Source: Anomaloglossus baeobatrachus
Taxonomy: Eukaryota > Chordata > Amphibia > Anura > Aromobatidae
Direction of reading: 5' to 3'
Length of the DNA: 64,000 nucleotides
Assembly: GCF_048569485.1 (NCBI RefSeq)
Contig: NC_134364.1
Coordinates: forward strand, 141,619,246-141,683,245
A program made the translations under genes and the position numbers. The notes under the pieces were generated by a model. The model saw only the letters and a list, made by a program, of their open reading frames with translations, did not search any database and was not told the origin of the DNA. Below, in pieces: positions 57,501 through 64,000 of the stretch (position 1 is the first letter of the stretch; each line of letters starts with the position of its first letter).

Positions 57501-57654
57501 CAGGTCAGCTCTTCTGGGTCAGAAAATGATATCTTGGACCAGCGGACCCTCTTTCCTCTCATCTGGTCATCCGGATATGACTCCCGTCTCGCCAGGCTCC
57601 CCTTCCTTATCTATACACTTCCACTATTACACATTGTCTCCTGACATCCCCCTG

Positions 57655-57900
57655 TGTTACTGCACAATACTAATGATGGTCTGTCTGCTTTCTCTAATGT
57701 CATGTCCTCCCTGTATCTAAAACTGAATCTGTCAAAAACTGGACTTATCGTGTTTCCTTCCTCCACTATCCTTCATAAACCCATAAATGCCATTTCTGTA
57801 GTTAGTCTAAGGAAGCACTGCCTCTGTCATGTGGATATATTTCATTCTAATCTCTCCTCTTGCTTTTATTCATTCTCGTCAAGAATATTGAAACTCTCTA
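57655..57900 (+). pseudogene. LINE (L2/CR1-type) reverse transcriptase fragment
   Basis: A short frame reads MSSLYLKLNLSKTGLIVFPS, which fits the stretch after the catalytic core of L2/CR1-type reverse transcriptases (xxLKLNxxKTExxxF). It is only about 80 codons and lacks the rest of the enzyme. Confidence 0.65.
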
Positions 57901-57939
57901 CTAATCGGTCACCCTCTTACTAAACTATTTGGAATAGAA

Positions 57940-58149
57940 GGCCAGAGTCACACTTGTGAGTGTCTCGCGTGTAACTCGCGCGAGTCTCTAAATTGCATTA
58001 CCCGGCACGGCCGCACACTCTCCTGACAGGAGCGGGTCAGTTGCATGTATCTCTATGCAGCTGAGATGCTCATGTCCGGAGAGTGTGCGGCCGTGCCGGG
58101 TAATGCAATGAGAGACACACGTGAGACACTCACAAGTGTGACTCCGGCC
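57940..58149. mobile_element. fold-back MITE, same family as 42,452-42,618
   Basis: It begins GGCCAGAGTCACACTTGTGA and ends in the near-complement. GGCACGGCCGCACACTCTCC pairs with GGAGAGTGTGCGGCCGTGCC in the middle. The TA target is not preserved on both sides, so this copy is older or mutated at the edge. Confidence 0.8.
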
Positions 58150-58690
58150 TTACACAAAAAACACACCCACCTTCACCACTTTATTAACCCCCAACACACC
58201 CCTCTAGGTCTGGTGTAATCCACATAAGGTCCCATGCTGCTACATCTGAATATCACAGCAAGCAGCCATAGAACACAACTGCTCTCTATGAGCTCCAGAG
58301 AATGAATGAGCTGTGCAATGAGCGGTGACGTCACTCAGGTCATTTGCCGTCACAGCTGGAGGTTCCCACGGTCCTTCACCTGTGATCGCAGGTAACCTGA
58401 CCTCGAGTGGAAGTCACCAAGTTCACAGACCTGCATCTCCTAGCAGAAAATCGCTTTTTTTTTTTTTGCCAAGAGATGCAGATTTGGTACTGAAACTTTC
58501 ACCATATTCCTGCATCCAATATACACCTCCTGGCAAAAAACACATTCTTTTGCCACAGCCTTTTGCTGCGGTTTTGTGCCAACAGGTGCACATTTGGTGC
58601 TGAAATTGTCTGCACCAGATTTCAGCACCAAATTTGCAATTTTTTTTTTATTACAAAAAAGAAAAAAAACTTCACCACGTCCAGTAACGT
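58150..58690. other. non-coding segment with poly-T runs and short repeats
   Basis: The words CAAGAGATGCAGATTTGG and CAACAGGTGCACATTTGGTG are weakly repeated, each near a T run. No gene is recognised. Confidence 0.5.
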
Positions 58691-58990
58691 TCCAGCTCTG
58701 CTACATCTCACATTCATAAAACAAGACCGCCGTCTGAGTGTAGACAATGACTAAGCCGCGATGACTGCAGGCAGATGGCGCGTCTGACCACAACCAATCA
58801 CAGACGACAGGATGGCCGGTGGGCGGTGAAAGCACGAAAAGCTGCGTGTATGCGATGAGCCCATTGTGCAGTACAGGAAGTGAATGCACGACCCGGAAGC
58901 AGTTTTCCGCCATGACACAGAGTCTCCGTAAAGTATGAAATTCTCACTTAATTCTTGTTTTCTTTATTTTCCCCTTTAAATTGCCTCAGT
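58690..58990. other. CCAAT/ETS-like segment related to 42,750-42,960
   Basis: It contains CACAACCAATCACAGACG, GGCCGGTGGGCGGTGAAAGC, ACCCGGAAGCAG and TTCCGCCATGACACAG. The similarity to the other segment argues for a dispersed repeat, but the motifs are those of a TATA-less promoter. Confidence 0.35.
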
Positions 58991-59300
58991 GCCGGATCCG
59001 GATCATACACCCTGAATCCCAGGCTTCTTTGAAACCGCGTGGATCCGGACTTCTACAGTCCAGGTCCGCTAAGCCCTAGTCTGTGCTGATCTCCAGTCAA
59101 AGTAACCATCATCCTGACCAGTGCAGCCATTCTCAGACCTCCGCTCCCTCCAATAGCAACCGTCCGCACTTGCCTCTATAGCACATCCCAAGGAGGGAAG
59201 GGGGTATATTGCTGCAGCACATCGCACATGACGTAGGGGTATAATTCCGCAGCACATTGCACAAAGGACGCAGAGATAACCCTGCAGCACATCGCACCGC
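58991..59300. other. non-coding spacer downstream of the ephrin gene
   Basis: It contains three weak repeats of GCAGCACATCGCAC. Nothing else is recognised. Confidence 0.5.
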
Positions 59301-59310
59301 AGTTCACAAT

Positions 59311-59929
59311 TTTATTTTTGGCTCAGTTTATAAAAAAAATAAAAATTTTGATAAAAATCATGAAATGTAAACTGTAAAAATGTGGAAAGTGATCTTCACA
59401 GAAGACAGAAGCCCCCCAGTGTGGGGGAGGGGTGCAGCTCAGGGCTGTGCCTCCGGAGAGTCCATCCCAGGATGCGGGGGTCCTCATCTCGTCTGACCCC
59501 CTGCAGACTTTGGCCACGTCTTTGGTCCAGATAGAATATTTGAGGAGCTGCAATGAGAGAGGTCACGCACTATTATTCCCTGTTATCAGCCACTTGATGC
59601 TGCACAGAAGCCTTGCATTTTCATTCACTGGCAAAAAGCAGAGGAAATAAAACCCCAACATCTGTCTTAGGCTCCGAGATGTGGAGCAGGACCCACACTT
59701 GTACAGTGTAACAAATCCTGAGCTATGTACAGGACTGGAGCCTCGAGAATGTCAGCTCATCAGGTCAGCGAGGCACATACCTGCCAGGAGCTCAAACGGC
59801 GCCAGGTCCGGGGCCGGGCACTTGGGGGAGTCTTTCACCATAGAAATCCTCCTACAGAAGAGGCAGAGGGTCCCGGGGCACTGCTGTCCAGTAGGAAGAG
59901 ACCAGGGGCCCGGCCCTGAGACCCCAGCA
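59311..59929 (-). other. efna4: ephrin-A 3' untranslated region (predicted)
   Basis: The stretch lies between the stop codon at 59,930-59,932 and an AATAAA on the minus strand at 59,311-59,316. The exact polyadenylation site is not determined. Confidence 0.55.
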
Positions 59930-60021
59930 TTAGAAAAAGAGGAGGAAGAGGCACAGAGCGAGCAGCAGGGTGGAGGGTGCACAGGACCCAAAGGATACAT
60001 TTCTACTCTGCCTCCAGGGAT
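59930..60021 (-). CDS. efna4: ephrin-A, last coding exon (GPI-anchor signal)
   Basis: Ephrin-A proteins are GPI-anchored ligands of EphA receptors that act at the cell surface in axon guidance and boundary formation. This exon starts after an acceptor reading GCTTTATTTCAG and continues phase 1 from the previous exon. It encodes DPWRQSRNVSFGSC, with a possible glycosylation site (NVS), followed by the hydrophobic tail APSTLLLALCLFLLFF and a TAA stop. A small residue region before a hydrophobic C-terminus with no cytoplasmic tail is the expected GPI-attachment signal. Another frame is also open here but gives no sensible protein end. Confidence 0.85.
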
Positions 60022-60747
60022 CTGAAATAAAGCAGCCAGAAGTTACAGATAAGAAGGTGATTACAAGAGACAAAAAAGGGGAGTAGAGGGGGAGACAGGG
60101 GCCCAAGAGGGGGACATCAGAGCCTACATGCGAAACAGGAGCCCAAGGGAGAGGTCGAAGAAAAAAGGGACACAGGAGCTTACAGGGGAGACAGGAGCCC
60201 AAGGGAGGGAAACATCAGAGCCTACATGCGAGACAGGTGCCCAAGGGAGAGGCCGAGGAGAAGAGAGGGAAACATCAGAGCCTACATGCGAGACAGGTGC
60301 CCAAGGGAGAGGCCGAGGAGAAGAGAGAGAGGGACACAGGAGCTTACAGGGGAGAGAAAGGTGAGAGGAGAACATTGGAGCCTACAGGGGAAAGGGGGGG
60401 ACAGAGAAGCCTAAAGCAGCGCCAAGAGCCCAAGGGAGAGGACGACAAGAGCCAAAAAGGGCGAGAAAAGGAGAACACGGGAACCAAAAGGGGAGGAGGA
60501 GAGGAGATCCCAGGAGGAGAGAGGGGAAAAGGAGCAAAGATGGGGGACACGGGAGGCTACAGAGGGGAGAAAAGAGCCCAATATGAGAGTGAGAAGGAGG
60601 AGAGGGGGACACAGGAGCTTACAGGAAAGAAGGAGAAGGGGGACACGAAGGCCGACAGAAGAGAAGGAGGAGAGGGGTCATGGGAGCCTACAGAGGAGAA
60701 TGAGAGTGGGACATGGGAGACTGCAGGAGCAATTAGGATACACTCAC
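60022..60747 (-). repeat. purine-rich minisatellite filling the last ephrin intron
   Basis: Diverged units of GGAGCTTACAGGGGAGACAG and GGGACACAGGAGC occur on the plus strand. At 60,206-60,325 two near-identical 60-bp units (AAACATCAGAGCCTACATGC and onward) stand in tandem. On the transcribed strand this is a pyrimidine-rich intron. Open frames in it are not genes. Confidence 0.8.
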
Positions 60748-60828
60748 CATCCTGAGAGGGTGAACTCCCGCCTCCTCCACGCGATCTGTCCCGGGGTTGG
60801 GATCTAGGGACTTCGGTGATTGGTCGCG
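60748..60828 (-). CDS. efna4: ephrin-A, linker exon
   Basis: The exon is 81 bp, between an acceptor (TTTCGCTCACAG) and a donor (GATG then GTGAGT). In the ephrin frame it reads TRPITEVPRSQPRDRSRG and then a Gly/Ser-rich stretch ending SPSQD. This is the variable linker between the receptor-binding domain and the membrane anchor, which in the family is rich in Pro, Ser and Gly and often alternatively spliced. Entering and leaving phases are both 1, so the exon could be skipped without changing the frame. The intron to the next exon is 726 bp and minisatellite-rich; the intron before is 96 bp. Confidence 0.8.
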
Positions 60829-60924
60829 CTGTGAGCGAAACACAAACGTTTGAAGATCAGTGACCAAAGAAGTCAAGACCTCTTCAGAGATTACACTATG
60901 AAGACATAGGAGGGAAGCACTTAC

Positions 60925-60993
60925 TTGTTGATTGGCAGCAAACAGACAACCGGATCTTGAGACATTCACCAACACTGCCCACATCTGGGATAG
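60925..60993 (-). CDS. efna4: ephrin-A, end of the receptor-binding domain
   Basis: The exon is 69 bp, between an acceptor (ATTATCTTTTACAG) and a donor (CAACAA then GTAAGT). The codon split at the start is completed by CT. It then reads IPDVGSVGECLKIRLSVCCQ, which matches the last beta-strand and Cys of the ephrin domain. The SVCC ending is like ephrin-A4 (and A3) and unlike A1, A2 and A5. Upstream exons with the signal peptide and the main receptor-binding domain are not in the window and should lie beyond 64,000. The efna4 assignment rests on this short stretch, so efna3 remains possible. Confidence 0.85.
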
Positions 60994-61084
60994 CTGTAAA
61001 AGATAATGGGCAGCACGTCAGAGCGCAAGGATGGCCAGGGTATTGGGAGAGAGAGCAGGGCATTAAGAGTGGCCAGTGCTAACT

Positions 61085-61345
61085 TTCCCTTTTCTCTCAC
61101 CAAAACCTCTAGATAGTTCTGCAGCATCCAACATCTCATCTCTATAACCCTACCCGTCCACTCCACAGCTCTGCAACTGAGCAAAAGACTCATCCTCCAT
61201 AATCCAAACCTCCCACTTCCATCTCCAAGAGTTTTCTCATGCTTCATCAGTTTTCTGGAATGCACTACCTTGGAAGATCCAAATACCTAGCCTCCATATT
61301 TTTAAGCATGCTTTAAAACACATTTCTTTAGACTGGCCTATCACA
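61085..61345 (+). pseudogene. LINE (L2/CR1-type) C-terminal fragment in the ephrin intron
   Basis: The plus strand reads approximately ISKSFLMLHQFSGMHYLGRS and then SKYLASIFLSML-NTFL, which resembles the C-terminal WNxLPxxIRxxxSxxxFKxxLKTxLF motif of L2/CR1-type elements. Stops are present. It is a 3' fragment, as is usual for 5'-truncated LINEs. Confidence 0.6.
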
Positions 61346-61389
61346 CCACTTCTTTCGAGCACAACTGCACATCAGTGTTTACATAACCC

Positions 61390-61623
61390 GGTAGATTTTT
61401 TGCTTTCTTGGCCTTTTTTCAGAGAATATAAATAACACAATTTTTTTTCCCCCCACTCATGGTTAGTGGTTGGGTGAAGCAATTTGTCATCTACTGTGTT
61501 TTCTCTTTTAAAATCATAAAGACAACCAAAAACACCAAAAGTTCACACACCCTGGTGATTTTGGCCTGATCACTTGCACAGAAGTTGACACAAATGTGTG
61601 TGAATGGCTAATAAAGGTGGTAT

Positions 61624-61625
<2 letters not shown>
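61390..61625. repeat. Tc1/mariner-type 3' remnant, minus orientation
   Basis: It is the reverse complement of the repeat at 54,160-54,460 (ACCACTAACCATGAGTGG and CCTTTATTAGCCATTCACAC on the complementary strand), better preserved than that copy. Confidence 0.65.

Positions 61626-61627
<2 letters not shown>

Positions 61628-61717
<90 letters not shown>
61628..61717. repeat. (GT)n microsatellite, 90 bp
   Basis: 45 uninterrupted GT units directly after the Tc1/mariner remnant. Confidence 0.97.
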
Positions 61718-61718
<1 letters not shown>

Positions 61719-61719
61719 T

Positions 61720-61858
61720 CCCAGGGAATGGAGTACTGTCCCGGGCGGTGTATAACTGGGGAATGTCACTTTGGTGGCCGTTGCCCGGTCCCGTGCCCTG
61801 GGTACTTTTTAATGGGGAGTATTTACAGGGGAGATTAAAGTCATTTGTGTGATGCCAC
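61720..61858. repeat. unclassified dispersed-repeat fragment
   Basis: The words GTGGCCGTTGCCCGGTCCCG and ATTAAAGTCATTTGTGTGAT read like part of a widespread frog repeat, possibly an LTR. There is no terminus or frame to support a class. Confidence 0.35.
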
Positions 61859-62127
61859 CAGGGCTGTGGAGTCGGAGTCGTGTAGTCTGAGTCGGAGCTC
61901 ATTTTGGTGGAGTCGGACTCGGTATAAAATGCACCGACTCAGAATCCTAAAATATATAATAAATTGGGGACAGGAGTGCAATGCAGAATGTGCTGAAGAT
62001 TTTACTAAATAATATTTAGTATAATGCTTATATTTAAGTGAAAAATGTATTGTAGTACAATGAGAACATAACATCAGACATTTAATCATCTTTATGATAC
62101 AATAATCAATATATTTGGATAGAACAT
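61859..62127. mobile_element. fragment of an AGGGCTGTGGAGTCGG-type DNA element
   Basis: It begins AGGGCTGTGGAGTCGGAGTC with GAGTCGG repeats, the left end of a common vertebrate non-autonomous element. The right end is missing: the DIRS terminus starts at 62,128. Confidence 0.5.
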
Positions 62128-62525
62128 AAAGAAGGGAATTTTGTTTACTTACCGTAAATTCCTTTTCTTCTAGCTCCTATTGGGAGACCCAGACAATTGG
62201 GTGTATAGCTTCTGCCTCCGGAGGCCACACAAAGTATTACACTTAAAAGTGTAAACCCCTCCCCTCTGCCTATACACCCCCCCGTGCATCACGGGCTCCT
62301 CAGTTTTGGTGCAAAAGCAGGAAGGAGGAAACTTATAAATTGGTCTAAGGTAAATTCAATCCGAAGGATGTTCGGAGAACTGAAAACCATGAACCCAGAA
62401 CAATTCAACATGAACAACATGTGTACACAAAGAACAGCCCGAAGGGAACAGGGGCGGGTGCTGGGTCTCCCAATAGGAGCTAGAAGAAAAGGAATTTACG
62501 GTAAGTAAACAAAATTCCCTTCTTT
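62128..62525. repeat. 65-bp perfect inverted repeat at the DIRS 3' end
   Basis: Arms 62,128-62,192 and 62,461-62,525 are exact complements around a 268-bp spacer. Each arm contains CCTTTTCTTCTAG in one direction and ACGGTAAGTAAAC in the other, which resemble a splice acceptor and donor. TTGGGAGACCCAGACAATTG follows both at 62,180 and again at 62,535. Confidence 0.97.
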
Positions 62526-62624
62526 GTCGCTCCATTGGGAGACCCAGACAATTGGGACGTCCAAAAGCAGTCCCTGGGTGGGTAAAAGAATACCTCAGTA
62601 ATAGAGCCGTAAAACGGCCCCTTC

Positions 62625-63911
62625 CTACAGGTGGGCTACCGCCGCCTGAAGGACTTGCCTACCTAGGCTGGCATCTGCCGAAGCGTAGGTATGCACCTGA
62701 TAGTGTTTCGTGAAAGTGTGCAGACTCGACCAGGTAGCCGCCTGACACACCTGCTGAGCCGTAGCCTGGTGCCGCAATGCCCAGGACGCACCCACGGCTC
62801 TGGTAGAATGGGCTTTCAGCCCTGAGGGAACCGGAAGCCCCGAAGAACGGTAAGCTTCAAGAATTGGTTCCTTGATCCACCGAGCCAAGGTTGACTTGGA
62901 AGCCTGCGACCCTTTACGCTGGCCAGCGACAAGGACAAAGAGCGCATCCGAGCGGCGCAGGGGCGCCGTACGAGAAATGTAGAGTCTAAGTGCTCTCACA
63001 AGATCTAACAAGTGCAAATCCTTTTCACACTGGTGAACTGGATGAGGGCAAAAAGAAGGTAAGGAGATATCCTGATTGAGATGAAAAGGGGATACCACCT
63101 TAGGGAGAAATTCCGGAACCGGACGCAGAACCACCTTGTCCTGGTGAAACACCAGGAAGGGGGCTTTGCATGACAGTGCAGCTAGCTCAGACACTCTCCG
63201 AAGTGATGTGACTGCCACTAGGAAGACCACCTTCTGTGAAAGGCGTGAAAGAGAAATATCTCTCATTGGCGCGAAAGGTGGTTTCTGAAGAACCGTTAGC
63301 ACCTTGTTCAGATCCCAGGGTTCTAACGGGCGCTTGTAAGGAGGGACAATGTGGCAAACCCCCTGCAGGAACGTGCGTACCTGTGGAAGCCTGGCTAGAC
63401 GCTTTTGAAAAAACACAGAGAGCGCCGAGACTTGTCCCTTAAGAGAGCCGAGAGACAAACCCTTTTCCATTCCGGATTGAAGGAAGGACAGAAAAGTGGG
63501 CAAGGCAAATGGCCAGGGAGTAAAACCCTGATCAGAGCACCAGGATAAGAAGATCCTCCACGTCCTGTGGTAGATCTTGGCGGACGTTGGTTTCCTGGCC
63601 TGTCTCATAGTGGCAATGACCTCTTGAGATAACCCTGAAGACGCTAGGATCCAGGACTCAATGGCCACACAGTCAGGTTGAGGGCCGCAGAATTCAGATG
63701 GAAAAAAGGCCCTTGAGACAGTAAGTCTGGACGGTCTGGTAGTGCCCACGGTTGACCCACCGTGAGATGCCACAGATCCGGGTACCACGACCTCCTCGGC
63801 CAGTCTGGGGCGATGAGGATGGCGCGGCGGCATTCGGACCCGATCTTGCGTAATACTCTGGGCAGCAGTGCCAGAGGAGGATATACATAAGGCAGCCGAA
63901 ACTGCGACCAA
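62625..63911 (-). CDS. DIRS tyrosine recombinase
   Basis: The open frame of 428 codons encodes the recombinase that inserts the circular DNA copy of DIRS elements, replacing a DDE integrase. An N-terminal core-binding part (RTWRIFLSWCSDQGFTPWPF) precedes the catalytic domain, where the family's Arg (SLRRVSELAAL), His-x-x-Arg (LKAHSTRAVGASWALR) and nucleophilic Tyr (HTFTKHYQVHTY) are recognisable. The beginning overlaps the RT/RNase H frame, and the true start may lie inside that overlap. It is treated as an element fossil; nothing indicates a host function. Confidence 0.92.
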   Translation of the reverse strand: MVAVSAALCISSSGTAAQSITQDRVRMPPRHPHRPRLAEEVVVPGSVASHGGSTVGTTRPSRLTVSRAFFPSEFCGPQPDCVAIESWILASSGLSQEVIATMRQARKPTSAKIYHRTWRIFLSWCSDQGFTPWPFALPTFLSFLQSGMEKGLSLGSLKGQVSALSVFFQKRLARLPQVRTFLQGVCHIVPPYKRPLEPWDLNKVLTVLQKPPFAPMRDISLSRLSQKVVFLVAVTSLRRVSELAALSCKAPFLVFHQDKVVLRPVPEFLPKVVSPFHLNQDISLPSFCPHPVHQCEKDLHLLDLVRALRLYISRTAPLRRSDALFVLVAGQRKGSQASKSTLARWIKEPILEAYRSSGLPVPSGLKAHSTRAVGASWALRHQATAQQVCQAATWSSLHTFTKHYQVHTYASADASLGRQVLQAAVAHL

Positions 63912-64000
63912 TCCTGAACTAATGCGTCTGCCGCCAGAGCTCTGTGATCTTGAGACCGTGCCATGAATGCCGGGACCTTGTTGTTGTGCCGGGACGCCAT

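Larger units (their letters stand above)
62128..64000 (-). mobile_element. DIRS tyrosine-recombinase retrotransposon, 3' part (continues past the window)
   Basis: On the minus strand a reverse transcriptase/RNase H C-terminal region (from the window edge to about 63.65 kb, with YVYPPLALLPRVLRKI and ILIAPDWPRRSWYPDL) overlaps a tyrosine-recombinase frame, as is usual in DIRS elements. The 3' end carries a 65-bp perfect hairpin. No target duplication is expected for this class. The visible part looks whole. It lies in the presumed first or second intron of the ephrin gene and in the same orientation. Confidence 0.92.

Noticed and set aside
59401-60993. Alternative spliced frame through the same exons (MWAVLVNVSRSGCLFAANQQ, then MYPLGPVHPPPCCSLC) joined to an extra exon at 59.40-59.55 kb
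   Set aside because: The phases are compatible and the frame is open, but it has no recognisable family, while the other frame of the same exons gives a clear ephrin-A end. The extra exon falls in the predicted 3' untranslated region.
1-64000. CRISPR arrays, bacterial operons, tRNA and rRNA genes
   Set aside because: The direct repeats have no unique spacers, the sequence is vertebrate, and no tRNA or rRNA fold or conserved segment was seen by eye.

Overview
The window is a vertebrate, repeat-dominated stretch, most likely from an anuran amphibian with a large genome. The evidence is the element mix: a chromodomain Ty3/Gypsy element, tyrosine-recombinase (DIRS) elements, a GIY-YIG Penelope-like element, Tc1 and hAT copies, TA-flanked fold-back MITEs and long minisatellite and satellite arrays. 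I recognise one host gene, the 3' end of an ephrin-A gene (best match efna4) on the minus strand at about 59.3-61.0 kb. Long open frames elsewhere are mostly satellite shadows, because the monomers of 51 bp and 36 bp are multiples of three.

Layout. 1-17,984 is a satellite of 51/52-bp monomers (about 350 copies) with internal higher-order duplications, the clearest a 1,791-bp (35-monomer) block. At 17,985 the array stops at a sequence that recurs at 29,747. The two copies begin a duplicated cassette: an inverted-repeat (hAT-like) element carrying two minisatellites and a nested 1.86-kb element, then a GC-rich repeat, then a 36-bp satellite. In copy 1 the 36-bp array is split by a Ty3/Gypsy fossil (21,664-27,450) with matching LTRs and a 5-bp target duplication. 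In copy 2 the 36-bp array runs to about 39.85 kb and holds its own 968-bp tandem duplication. A 62-bp segment lies in opposite orientation in the two cassette copies.

From 39.85 to 44.1 kb there is a dispersed repeat holding a solo LTR and a Harbinger-like MITE, then other MITEs, a 39-bp minisatellite and a polypurine tract. A degenerate Tc1 transposon (44.72 to about 48.9 kb) is interrupted by a Penelope-like element, and 208 bp of the Tc1 is present on both sides of that insertion. Next come a TA-flanked MITE, a non-autonomous DIRS-like element with a GC-rich minisatellite core (49.75-54.16 kb), a 1.36-kb hAT element with a perfect 8-bp target duplication, further MITEs, an old LTR fragment and LINE scraps.

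The ephrin-A exons lie at 59,930-60,993. The intron upstream of them holds LINE, Tc1, (GT)n and other repeat fragments and the 3' part of a DIRS retrotransposon (62,128 to the window end, minus strand) with a long tyrosine-recombinase frame. The ephrin exons are the only sequence for which I would claim a host function. The rest is mobile DNA and tandem repeats, useful mainly as a record of insertions, duplications and inversions.
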